From: Hufsiella ginkgonis
GTDB taxonomy: Bacteria; Bacteroidota; Bacteroidia; Sphingobacteriales; Sphingobacteriaceae
NCBI RefSeq assembly: GCF_009834915.1
Contig: NZ_WVHS01000004.1
Location: forward strand, 548,600 to 612,599
Reading direction: 5' to 3'
DNA: 64,000 nt
The notes beneath the pieces were generated by a model. The model saw only the letters and a program-made list of their open reading frames with translations, did not search any database and was not told the DNA's origin. Below, piece by piece: positions 49,356 through 57,859 of the stretch (its first letter is position 1; every line of letters starts with the position of its first letter). The translations under genes were made by a program, and so were the position numbers.

Positions 49356-52300
49356 TTATATGCCCATTCTCAACCCCAGCACAAAGCTCCGGTAGCTAAA
49401 GGAGGTAGCTGCGGGGTTAGCCGTACTGCTGGACGGATAAGTGGAGGTGTAAGGCACTGTTTCCGGGTCATACCGTTTGTATTTACTGAACAGGAACGGG
49501 TTAAGCGCGTTCAGCGAGACAGTCATGCTGTTCATCCTGATCTTGTTAAGCAGCGTTGATGGTACATGATAAGCCAGTAAAATGCTCCTTACCCTAACGA
49601 ACGACGCATCGCGGAAGGTAAGCGCCTGCCAGTACAAGGGAATATCACTTCCCCGGTTAGGCTGCTGGTACTCGTTGGACGGATTGGTTGGCGTCCAGTA
49701 ATTTACCTTCATGCCAGGGTAACGTCCTACCAGTCCCGGGCGCGGGTCGCGAAGCAGCGCACCCTGGCTGATATACACGTAAGCCGACAGGTCGAAGCCC
49801 CTGAACGAGAAGGTACTGTTGATGCTCCCGGTCCAGTTCGGGTTGCCCGAGCCGAGGTTCACCTTGTCATTGTCATTGATAATACTGTCGCCGTTCACAT
49901 CTTCAACGCGGATCCGGCCTGGCTGAAAACTGCTGCTGGCCGCCTTATTTGCCGGGTTCTTCTTCCAGTAGTAATCCTTCAGGATTCCTCCCGACAGGGT
50001 ATCGGAATATTGGAAGATCCCTTGCGATTTAAAATCGTAGTAGTTACGGATCGGCTGACCTACAAACCATTGGTTACCCAAATCGGCGGTGGCGCCGTCG
50101 GCATTTAAGGCTACGATCGCTTCCTTGTTACGGGAGAAGGCAAAATCGGTCACCCATTTAAACCCGCCTTTTTTGGCGGCTGTCCGGTCGATATTCACTG
50201 TAGACAAGCCCACTTCCACTCCTCGGTTCCGCACCTTTCCGAGGTTCACGGTGATCCGGGAGTATCCCGAAGCGGCAGGAAGCGCCTTTGACTGGATGCT
50301 GTTGGTATTAGACTCGTATACATCGACCGAGCCCGAAATCCTTCCCGCGAGGAGGGCGAAGTCGGCACCGGCGTTCCTGGTCACGGTTTTTTCCCAGGTG
50401 AGGTTTGGCAGGGGAAGCGACGATGGCGAATAACCCAGGGCGTTGGTGCCGCCGAAGTTGTAATAAACCGGGGTTGAATTAAGTACGCCGGCGGTAAGGT
50501 AGGGCTGGATGCCGGAGTTCCCCACAGCACCAAACCCGGCGCGAAGCTTCAGGTCGCTGATAAATGAAAGCGATTTGATAAAACCCTCCTGGCTCATACG
50601 CCAGGCCACTGAGGCGGAGGGGAACAACTGGCTGCTGTTTTCGGGAGAGAGCACCGACGACGCATCGTGGCGCAGCGCAGCCGTAAAAATATACTTGCTG
50701 TCGTACGAATAGTTGATACGCCCAAGGTGCGAGGCCAGCTGTGTCTGCCTGAACGTCCCGGTTGGCACGATACCACCGGTATTGTTTTGCAGCGAGTACC
50801 ATTTCTGGCTCTCGTAGGTAAGGTTCTGCGCCGAGACGCTGGTGCCTTCTGCCCGTTCCTTGCGAAGCTCCTGTACCACTGTGGCCGAAATATCGTGTTT
50901 GGCAGCCAGTGTGAGGTTGTAGCTCAACTGGTTCTGCAGCGTCCAGGTAAATCCGTTGGTGGTATTGTACGAAGCAGAAGCCGGGTTGCCCTGCCTTACC
51001 GACGAAATAGCACCGTTGAATACGCCCTGGCGGACGTCGTTGAGGTCTACACCGAGCGCGGCGCGGTAGCTTAAGCCTTTTACGATGTTTACCTGCGCAA
51101 AAACGTTGGCCAGTAACCGGTTGAGCCTGAATTCGTTGAAAACGGTATTCGGATCGTTGAGCGGATTTACCACGAGGGCATCACCTCCGGGGTTGAACAG
51201 TAAGTTGCCGGCTGCATCATATGGATTCGCCAGCGGGAAGTTGCCGAGCGCCGCCGAATATACATCAGGCCCCTGGTTCTGGATCGCCGAAGAGTAGTTG
51301 AGGTTAGAACCGATGTTGATGAAATCGGCCGGCCGGAAATTATTGTTATTCGAAACGCTATAGCGGGTGTAGCCCTGCCCGGGGTCAATCCCTTTCTGGT
51401 GAAAATAACCGCCGCCGAAAGAGCTCCTGAACTTATCGGAACCGCCGGTTAACGAAAGATTATGGTTCTGCGTAAGCCCTTGCTGCAGTGCAGCTTTCCC
51501 CCAATCGAAGGTAGTAAGCCGCGACGGGTCGTACACCGCTACCTCGGTAAGCACCGGGTAACCCAGCCGCTGCAGCAGCGCGCGCTCCTCTGCCGTAGTG
51601 GGCCGCATCTCCACCTGGAAAACCTTCGGATTGCTGGTCAGGTCGATCTTGATGATGTTGTAACCTTGTTTTACGTTATTCCAAAGCGCGTCGTCGGTGC
51701 TGGTAAACGTAGCATAGTCTGCCGCAGGGTCCGGGAAGTACCGCAGATTTGAAGCGTTTAGCGTAGGACTGTAAACACCCGAGCCGATGTAGGCGTCGCG
51801 GCGGAACTGCGCAAACTCCGGACCGTTGTACACTTCAACTTCCCTCAGGATATTTTCCACGGAAGTGTTCCCGTTGTAATCGATGCTGATCTTGCCGGCT
51901 TTTCCTTTCTTGGTAGTCACCTGGATCACGCCGTTTGCTCCACGGGATCCGTAGATGGCGGTGGCGGCGGCGTCTTTCAGTACGTCGACCGATTCGATAT
52001 CCAATGGGTTGATGTCGTCGATGCTGTAAGTGATCGGGATTCCGTCCACTACATACAGCGGCTCGTTGGTGGCGGTAAGCGAGCGGTTACCCCTGATACG
52101 TATCGAAGAGCCGGATCCCGGGCGGTAAGAGTTAGGGATCGACACCAATCCCGGCACCCGGCCCTGCAGCGCCTGGCTAAGGTTGGTAACCGGTACGTCT
52201 TTCATTTTTTCTACGTTCACCGAAGTGATCGCCTGCGAAACGTCGCCTCTTTTTTGCGTACCATAACCCACCACCACTACTTCGGTAAGCGCCTGCGACT

Positions 52301-52925
52301 CGGGGGTCAATTTAATATTGATGGCGGTACGACCGCTCACCGGGATCTCCTGCCGCTGGTAACCCAGGAAGCTGAATACCAGGGTGCCGTTGGTAACATT
52401 TTCCTCGGGAACGGTGATGGTAAAGTTCCCGTTAGCATCGGTAATTGCACTTACGCTGGTGCCTTTAAGCGCAATAGATACGCCCGGTAACCCGAGATTT
52501 GTTTCGTCCACCACCTTACCCGCTATTTTTACCGGCGGAAGCGGCTCGGAATTGACGTCTCCCGACAGCGGCTTCACCACCACCGTTTTCTCGAAGATGG
52601 CATACGTTACCGGCTGTCCGTTAAAACATTGGTTTAGTACCGACTCGATAGAAGCGCCCCTGGCTTCTACAGATACGTTCTTTGTTTTCTGAAGTTGCTC
52701 GTTGTTGTACAGGAACATAAAATCCGACTGTTTCATGATCTTTCTGAACACCTTCTCGAGCGATGCATTCTTCTCTGAAAGCGTAATTTTCTGGGAGTAG
52801 GATGCCGCGCTCACCTGTAAACAGGCTGCGAGCAATAGAACACCGGTTAACTTCATGATCCGCGCGATTTTAATGGGTAGTGTGCAGGAGTGGCCCCTGC
52901 TTTTGCAGTAAACGTTTAGTTTCAT
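49356..52925 (-). CDS. SusC-family TonB-dependent transducer with STN domain
   Basis: A 1189-residue TonB-dependent transporter with an N-terminal secretin/TonB (STN) signalling domain (about residues 45-115, ITLSEKNASLEKVFRKIMKQ to AIFEKTVVVKP). Then come a CarboxypepD_reg domain (GLPGVSIALKGTSVSAITDA), the SusC signature SVDVLKDAAATAIYGSRGAN, and the barrel. The STN domain is the contact point for the FecR anti-sigma factor, whose gene lies 144 bp upstream. This makes the protein both importer and signal transducer. A shorter start (ATG 23 codons later, MKLTGVLLLAACLQVSA) is possible; the long form is usual for such receptors. Confidence 0.95.
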   Translation of the reverse strand: MKLNVYCKSRGHSCTLPIKIARIMKLTGVLLLAACLQVSAASYSQKITLSEKNASLEKVFRKIMKQSDFMFLYNNEQLQKTKNVSVEARGASIESVLNQCFNGQPVTYAIFEKTVVVKPLSGDVNSEPLPPVKIAGKVVDETNLGLPGVSIALKGTSVSAITDANGNFTITVPEENVTNGTLVFSFLGYQRQEIPVSGRTAINIKLTPESQALTEVVVVGYGTQKRGDVSQAITSVNVEKMKDVPVTNLSQALQGRVPGLVSIPNSYRPGSGSSIRIRGNRSLTATNEPLYVVDGIPITYSIDDINPLDIESVDVLKDAAATAIYGSRGANGVIQVTTKKGKAGKISIDYNGNTSVENILREVEVYNGPEFAQFRRDAYIGSGVYSPTLNASNLRYFPDPAADYATFTSTDDALWNNVKQGYNIIKIDLTSNPKVFQVEMRPTTAEERALLQRLGYPVLTEVAVYDPSRLTTFDWGKAALQQGLTQNHNLSLTGGSDKFRSSFGGGYFHQKGIDPGQGYTRYSVSNNNNFRPADFINIGSNLNYSSAIQNQGPDVYSAALGNFPLANPYDAAGNLLFNPGGDALVVNPLNDPNTVFNEFRLNRLLANVFAQVNIVKGLSYRAALGVDLNDVRQGVFNGAISSVRQGNPASASYNTTNGFTWTLQNQLSYNLTLAAKHDISATVVQELRKERAEGTSVSAQNLTYESQKWYSLQNNTGGIVPTGTFRQTQLASHLGRINYSYDSKYIFTAALRHDASSVLSPENSSQLFPSASVAWRMSQEGFIKSLSFISDLKLRAGFGAVGNSGIQPYLTAGVLNSTPVYYNFGGTNALGYSPSSLPLPNLTWEKTVTRNAGADFALLAGRISGSVDVYESNTNSIQSKALPAASGYSRITVNLGKVRNRGVEVGLSTVNIDRTAAKKGGFKWVTDFAFSRNKEAIVALNADGATADLGNQWFVGQPIRNYYDFKSQGIFQYSDTLSGGILKDYYWKKNPANKAASSSFQPGRIRVEDVNGDSIINDNDKVNLGSGNPNWTGSINSTFSFRGFDLSAYVYISQGALLRDPRPGLVGRYPGMKVNYWTPTNPSNEYQQPNRGSDIPLYWQALTFRDASFVRVRSILLAYHVPSTLLNKIRMNSMTVSLNALNPFLFSKYKRYDPETVPYTSTYPSSSTANPAATSFSYRSFVLGLRMGI

Positions 52926-52989
52926 ACATTTGCCTTTTTAGGGTTAGTAATTGGATTATTGTCTGTTAGTACTTTTCTTCCCTTAATTT

Positions 52990-53023
52990 CAGCCGGCTAC
53001 GTTGCAGCGTTCCGGCTGTTTTT
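52990..53023 (+). terminator. Stem-loop with T-run between fecR and susC, oriented toward +
   Basis: CAGCCGG (52990-52996) pairs with CCGGCTG (53012-53018) and is followed by TTTTT on the + strand. On the minus strand, where fecR and susC are transcribed, the T-run comes before the stem, so it is not a classical terminator for them. It may be an attenuating or stabilising structure in the 144-bp leader of the SusC gene. Confidence 0.4.
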
Positions 53024-53069
53024 ATTGGGATGCTCCGGTATATACCGGCATCGCTGGTCAGGCGCTTAT

Positions 53070-54251
53070 TTATTTGGTTACGATCACTCTTTTGCCTTCT
53101 ATCTTAAAATGAACCCCTCCTGTTAGTTCTAATAGATCTAATACTTTCGAAACATTTGTATACCTGGAGATTTTGCCGGTAAAGTGCAGCGCAGCGTTTT
53201 TGGACTCATACTCGATCTCCGCATCGTACCACCGCGCTACCTGCATCATTACGGTTTGGATATCGTCATTATTAAAGAGGAACTGCCCGTTCTTCCACGC
53301 TACCGCGCTTTCGGTATTGCCGCCCTTAAGGATCATCGGTGGCTCAGCCAACTGGTCGCCGCCTTCAATCTCGTCGAAATCATCCAGGATCTGCAGCTCT
53401 TCGCCCGGCGAAAGCATTTTGGTGCTGTTTCCTTTGCTTACTTCTACGGAGCCTTCCAGTAAGGTAGTGCTGATCTTGTGTTCCTCGCGGTAAGCCTTGA
53501 TATTAAAGTGCGTGCCGAGCACTTTTACCGCCACATCACCGGCCATCACTTTAAACGGGACCACCTTGTTCCTGGCCACCTCAAAATACGCCTCGCCGGT
53601 TAACTTCACCATCCGTTCTTTCGCGGCAAACACCGCCGGGTAAGTTAATGACGACGATGAATTAAGCCATACTTTACTTCCATCAGGTAACAGTACTTTA
53701 TATTCCCCCCCGCGCGGTGTGCTCACCGTAATAAATGAAGAAGGCTTTTGAAACTTTTTGCTGCTCCCTCCCAACACCGCGAGCGACTTGCCGGGTGTCC
53801 CTAATAGTACCGCGGAGCCGTCATCCAGGATTAGCGTAGCCCGGCTTTTCCCGGGAGGCAGGTCGTTCTTGAACTTAGGAGCGTTTGCAGTGATACGGTT
53901 ATTCGGTGCTGCCTGCCGGTAATTATGAAATATCAACCCGGTGAGCAGGAACAACACCACGATCGCCGCAGCGTACTGCCATTTTTCCAGGAATTTCCGG
54001 ACGAATCCCGGCCCCTGGCCTGTTGTTTCCGCATTGATCCGGTTCCAGGCCTTCACGGTGTCGAGCGATGAAAAGAATTCCATTTCCTCCCGTAGCTTCG
54101 CCTCATTCTCCAGGTCCTCCAGGAACCTTGCATTCGCCTTGTTGCCCGCGATCCATTCCTGGAGCTGCTGCTCTTCGGCACCTGTTAATCCTTCTTTTAA
54201 GCGCCTGACGATCAGGTTCGCGTAGAAATATGCCTGTTCGGGAGTGTTCAT
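53070..54251 (-). CDS. FecR-family anti-sigma factor
   Basis: A 393-residue inner-membrane anti-sigma regulator. The cytosolic N-terminal domain (residues 1-90; LTGAEEQQLQEWIAGNKANARFLEDL split across two helices) binds the sigma factor. One TM helix follows (about 92-108, AAAIVVLFLLTGLIFH). The periplasmic FecR domain has STPRGGEYKVLLPDGSKVWL and LTGEAYFEVARN. The C-terminal DUF4974-type domain (FNNDDIQTVMMQVARWYDAE to KRVIVTK) resembles STN and probably docks on the SusC STN domain. It lies 95 bp after the sigma gene. Confidence 0.94.
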   Translation of the reverse strand: MNTPEQAYFYANLIVRRLKEGLTGAEEQQLQEWIAGNKANARFLEDLENEAKLREEMEFFSSLDTVKAWNRINAETTGQGPGFVRKFLEKWQYAAAIVVLFLLTGLIFHNYRQAAPNNRITANAPKFKNDLPPGKSRATLILDDGSAVLLGTPGKSLAVLGGSSKKFQKPSSFITVSTPRGGEYKVLLPDGSKVWLNSSSSLTYPAVFAAKERMVKLTGEAYFEVARNKVVPFKVMAGDVAVKVLGTHFNIKAYREEHKISTTLLEGSVEVSKGNSTKMLSPGEELQILDDFDEIEGGDQLAEPPMILKGGNTESAVAWKNGQFLFNNDDIQTVMMQVARWYDAEIEYESKNAALHFTGKISRYTNVSKVLDLLELTGGVHFKIEGKRVIVTK

Positions 54252-54346
54252 AGCCTGGTTAATTGTAGCTAAGACACTTGAACGTAACTTTTGGGTGACA
54301 CGAGTAAAAAATAAATCTTAATTTATTTTATTTCCGCTGATGTTGT

Positions 54347-54925
54347 CTAAGGAAAGAAAATCGTCAATAAGGATAACAATTCCGGTCTTAAATATATGCG
54401 GAGCAGTTTTAATGCGCGTTGCTTCTGGGTTTTCACGGTATTTACAGAAATGCCGAGCTCCAATGCTATCTCATGGTTTTTCATCCCTTCCAGGTAGCTC
54501 TTCAGGGAGATCTGCCGGCATGCCTCGGGAAGCTTCGCGATGGCGCCATACAGTTCGGCAAACACTTCCGAGCGGATGATGGCCTGCAGCACCGCCTCCT
54601 GCACAGGCGCCGGGTCTTGCTGTTTCCGGTATTGCTCGGTAACCTTGTTATGCCTTACCGAATTGAGGCTGGCATTGCGCACACTGGTGTAAAAATAGCT
54701 TTTCAGAGAAGCTTCGTTGTTTATTAACGGCTCCTTACGGTCCCAGTACCGGATAAACATATCCTGCACGATGTCTTCCGCTACCGCTTTTTCTTCCACG
54801 ATCTGGTACGAGAAATGCACCAGGCGGCCATAGTACTTATTAAATAAGTCCTTGATATCCGTCATCTGGTCATTACCTGTTTTCCGGGGATCCATCCTGT
54901 TCAGCAAATTCGGCGTCCTGAGCAT
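54347..54925 (-). CDS. ECF sigma-70 factor
   Basis: A 192-residue extracytoplasmic-function RNA polymerase sigma factor of the Bacteroidota FecI/SusC-linked type. Region 2 is seen in DLFNKYYGRLVHFSYQIVEE and VQDMFIRYWDRK, and region 4 HTH in EGMKNHEIALELGISVNTVK. The annotated start gives a short extra N-terminus; MTDIKDLF at 54865 is an equally likely start (172 aa, the usual size). Together with FecR and SusC-STN it forms a trans-envelope relay: substrate binding at the SusC releases the sigma factor, which should switch on the linked SusCD genes. Confidence 0.93.
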   Translation of the reverse strand: MLRTPNLLNRMDPRKTGNDQMTDIKDLFNKYYGRLVHFSYQIVEEKAVAEDIVQDMFIRYWDRKEPLINNEASLKSYFYTSVRNASLNSVRHNKVTEQYRKQQDPAPVQEAVLQAIIRSEVFAELYGAIAKLPEACRQISLKSYLEGMKNHEIALELGISVNTVKTQKQRALKLLRIYLRPELLSLLTIFFP

Positions 54926-55159
54926 TACGCCTGGTCTATAATTGGTATCGGCTAATGTATAAAATCAGTTTTTAGGCGGCAACCTGTGGTGTCCTGTAAC
55001 ATTTTAGTTATCAGTAGTCAGTTATCAGTAGCCAGTTCCTCCATATGCCCCGAACTGATAGCATATGGCCGACAGCTGATGGCTGACAGCTGACGGCTGA
55101 TAACTGATAACTGATTACTGATAACTGACTACTGATAACTGATAACTGACTACCGATAA
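54926..55159. repeat. Palindromic low-complexity repeat (CTGATAACTGACTA type)
   Basis: This 234-bp gap holds tandem imperfect copies of CTGATAACTGA/CTGACTA. A 25-bp perfect inverted repeat is present (55006-55030 with 55116-55140), plus an inner CCATATGC...GCATATGG pair and several CAGCTGA units. It lies between the PL22 stop and the ECF sigma gene. In RNA it would form a long hairpin. It also contains, near the sigma gene, the 18-bp motif at 54979-54996. No gene here. Confidence 0.8.
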
Positions 55160-56374
55160 CTACCTGCCAATCTGCACCGCATACGTCTCCCTCGTCCCCT
55201 CGAACGTACCGCCAAAAACCACCCATTTATTATCGGGTGTAATGTGCACATTGGGTTCGAGCGCACGGTAATCGTGGCCTTTCATGTTTACAAGGCGTTC
55301 CGACCTGAATTTCTTTCCATCCGGGTAAAAGGCATAGATCCACATACCATCCGCCGCCCGTGCCACCTGGGTAGGGTCGCCGCCATCCCCGGCGAACAGG
55401 TCCTGGCTGGGGGTGGTCGCAAAGTGGATGGACCATTCGTTGGCCGTCATTTCGTAGGTGGCTACCTCCTTGCCTGTTTTTACATCCGTACCCGAAAGGA
55501 AGAATGTCTTCCCTTTCGGTTTCTGCAGGTCGAACCAGATCGTTTCACCTTTAGGACTAAAAAATTCGTGCCCGGCTATTTCCATGGGCATGGTGCGTTT
55601 ATGCATGAGCGTGGTTTCGGTGGAAGCGATGTTGTATCGCCAGATCCGGTCCACTTTTTCCCAGGGGCCTTCGTGGCAAAACAACAGGATATTGGGATCG
55701 GTGGGCGAAAACTGAATGTGACCCAACCAATTATTTTCTTCGTGGATAACTTTCATCGCGCCAGTTTTCGCTTCAATGGTAAAGATGCTGTTCAATAAGT
55801 GCGCGTCATAGATCCTGTTAAAATACTGGCTTTTCTGCGGGTACTGCTGCAGGATCTTACGCTCTTCGTCGTTATTCAGCTTACCGGCAAAATAAGTGGC
55901 GTCGGCATTAACGGTAGAAATTCCGCCTTTCTTATCAGCAGGCAATACCACTGCTAGCCTCGACCGTTTGGTGTCGATGCTTCCTGCAAATACGCTGTCG
56001 CCTACCTGGTAAATAAATTCGCGGCTTTTTTGCGCGCTCATGGCGAGCAGCCGCTTGGGCGAGCTTCCCGTGGTAAGCTGCTCCACCGCCATGGTGGCCA
56101 GGTTCAACGCAAATATTTGCCGCGTCTGGCCGTCCGACTCGGCGAAAACCATCTTGTCTCCTTCTTTTCCTTTCTGTTTGAAAAAAGGGTTGTTGTGGAA
56201 ATACCAGTTCCCAATGGCGCCGGTTTTCCCCGATAATCGCATCACCTTATGCCCCGTATCCTGGTCGATCCAGACCGCAGGCATAGGCTTTTGAGAACCG
56301 GTTACCATAACGGGTTGTGCGTACGACACCCCGTAAACCTGTACCAGCATTGCGAAAACAATTAGTTTTTTCAT
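55160..56374 (-). CDS. PL22 oligogalacturonate lyase-like secreted propeller
   Basis: A 404-residue secreted enzyme (signal peptide MKKLIVFAMLVQVYGVSYA). The seven-bladed propeller fold and stretches such as NPFFKQKGKEGDKMVFAESD, WLGHIQFSPTDPNILLFCHE and GPWEKVDRIWRYN are close to polysaccharide lyase family 22. This family splits unsaturated digalacturonate into two keto-uronates by beta-elimination with a metal. The periplasmic location is plausible for short pectin fragments. Function is assigned by similarity of these stretches; metal ligands (His) were not individually verified. It is 103 bp downstream of the GH105 gene. Confidence 0.82.
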   Translation of the reverse strand: MKKLIVFAMLVQVYGVSYAQPVMVTGSQKPMPAVWIDQDTGHKVMRLSGKTGAIGNWYFHNNPFFKQKGKEGDKMVFAESDGQTRQIFALNLATMAVEQLTTGSSPKRLLAMSAQKSREFIYQVGDSVFAGSIDTKRSRLAVVLPADKKGGISTVNADATYFAGKLNNDEERKILQQYPQKSQYFNRIYDAHLLNSIFTIEAKTGAMKVIHEENNWLGHIQFSPTDPNILLFCHEGPWEKVDRIWRYNIASTETTLMHKRTMPMEIAGHEFFSPKGETIWFDLQKPKGKTFFLSGTDVKTGKEVATYEMTANEWSIHFATTPSQDLFAGDGGDPTQVARAADGMWIYAFYPDGKKFRSERLVNMKGHDYRALEPNVHITPDNKWVVFGGTFEGTRETYAVQIGR

Positions 56375-56477
56375 AATATCATATTTTACCGGCTTCAGCC
56401 GTCAGCCCTTTACTTGTTTAAATTGCTCCCTGTTATTACCGAACCAGGCTAAAAGCGAACAAAACTGCCCGTTATAG

Positions 56478-57830
56478 CTACTTATTCACCTGCACCGCAC
56501 TATCATTGATCACGAACGGATGCGCGCTTAACATCCTGAACATTTCCGCCCCCGCCAGCAGCACCGGTCCATAGCCATGTGCGGCGAAAACGTTTACCGG
56601 GCGGTAATAATAAAATGCAGGGTCGAAGCCCATACCGGTACCCACGCAAGTGCCCTCAACCTGGCCTTTGGCCGACACTTTGCTACTTACCGCGTTCCAC
56701 GCCAGCAATGCCATAGGACCATACGCCTTCGCGTCGATCCAGCCCTTACCGATGGCATGTGCGATACAGTAAGCGTAAATGGCCGTGGCCGACGTCTCCA
56801 GGTACGAATCGTTACGATCGAGCAGCTGGTGCCAGAAACCGGTACCATCCTGGCGGGAGGCAATGCCGTTCACATGCTCTTTCAGCTGTGCGATAATGGC
56901 CGCCCGGGCGGGATGGGTTTCCGGGAGCGCATCCAGGATCTCTACCTTGGTCATGATCGCCCAGCCATTGGCACGCGCCCAGTGGAATTGCGGATGCACC
57001 GACATTTCCTGCACCCACCCATGCATATATAAACCTCTTTCGTGGTTAAACATACGCTTCGAAAACAGGCCGAACTGTTTGATCGCCTCGTCAAAATATT
57101 TACCGTCGCCGGTGAGCTTTCCCATCTGCACAAGCGCAGGAAGGCTCATGTACAGGTCGTCGAGCCACAACGTATTGGGTTGCGGCCGGTTACGCGCCAA
57201 GGTGCCGTCCTGCAGGCGGAACTCCCTGGTCATGATGTAGTTGATGTAGTTATCGATCACCGGGCGCAGGTCAGACGTGATCGCCCCGGTACGCGCCGTT
57301 TTGATCATGGCCGCGCAAAGCGATCCCGCATCGTCAAGCGCATGCGGATCGATCACGGAACGGACGGGCGTAGTTGCCTTCGGATCGGTTTTAAGCAAGT
57401 TCTTATACGCCGAAACGGCATCTGCCAGGAAATTCACGCGGGTTACCGCGTAGTCGGTAAATTTCTTGTCTCCGGTGGTTTCGCCGGCAAGCAGCATCCC
57501 CGAATAGGTAACGCCCCATTCATAGCTTGTCAGCCGGAAATCACCGGGTTTAAAGGTGTCGCCCGAGCTTACTTTTGAGAAATCTGCTACCGCCTCACCC
57601 TGTTTATTTACCAGCTTAGCCGGGGTTACCTCCTCCAGGTACCGGTACACCCGGTCGAGCACCGCTTTTACATCCTGCTGCGTTGTCTTGCCATAAGGTA
57701 CGGGATAATCCGGCTGCAACAAATGAAGCGGGGTAGTTACATCATTGCCTTTGGGCACATGCTGGCCATAGGCCGATAAGCCTGAAAACAATAACGCGAT
57801 AAGTGCTATGGGAAGGAGATCTCGTTTCAT
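56478..57830 (-). CDS. GH105 unsaturated glucuronyl hydrolase
   Basis: A 450-residue secreted (alpha/alpha)6 hydrolase of GH88/GH105 type (signal peptide LLPIALIALLFSGLSAYG). Family marks are LDDAGSLCAAMIK with candidate catalytic Asp D166/D167, PNTLWLDDLYMSLPAL, FHWARANGWAIMTKVEI and GTGFWHQLLDRNDSYLETSA. GH105 enzymes hydrolyse the unsaturated galacturonyl residue that lyases leave at the non-reducing end of rhamnogalacturonan or pectin fragments. It starts 29 bp after the CE12 gene, and a PL22-like gene follows, so the three should act in sequence on pectin. Confidence 0.9.
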   Translation of the reverse strand: MKRDLLPIALIALLFSGLSAYGQHVPKGNDVTTPLHLLQPDYPVPYGKTTQQDVKAVLDRVYRYLEEVTPAKLVNKQGEAVADFSKVSSGDTFKPGDFRLTSYEWGVTYSGMLLAGETTGDKKFTDYAVTRVNFLADAVSAYKNLLKTDPKATTPVRSVIDPHALDDAGSLCAAMIKTARTGAITSDLRPVIDNYINYIMTREFRLQDGTLARNRPQPNTLWLDDLYMSLPALVQMGKLTGDGKYFDEAIKQFGLFSKRMFNHERGLYMHGWVQEMSVHPQFHWARANGWAIMTKVEILDALPETHPARAAIIAQLKEHVNGIASRQDGTGFWHQLLDRNDSYLETSATAIYAYCIAHAIGKGWIDAKAYGPMALLAWNAVSSKVSAKGQVEGTCVGTGMGFDPAFYYYRPVNVFAAHGYGPVLLAGAEMFRMLSAHPFVINDSAVQVNK

Positions 57831-57859
57831 ATCGGTATGAGGGGTTTGATGTTCGACGT

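Noticed and set aside
55006..55160. CRISPR-like tandem repeats
   Set aside because: Units are 7-11 bp, imperfect and contiguous without spacers, and there are no cas genes. It is a palindromic low-complexity repeat.
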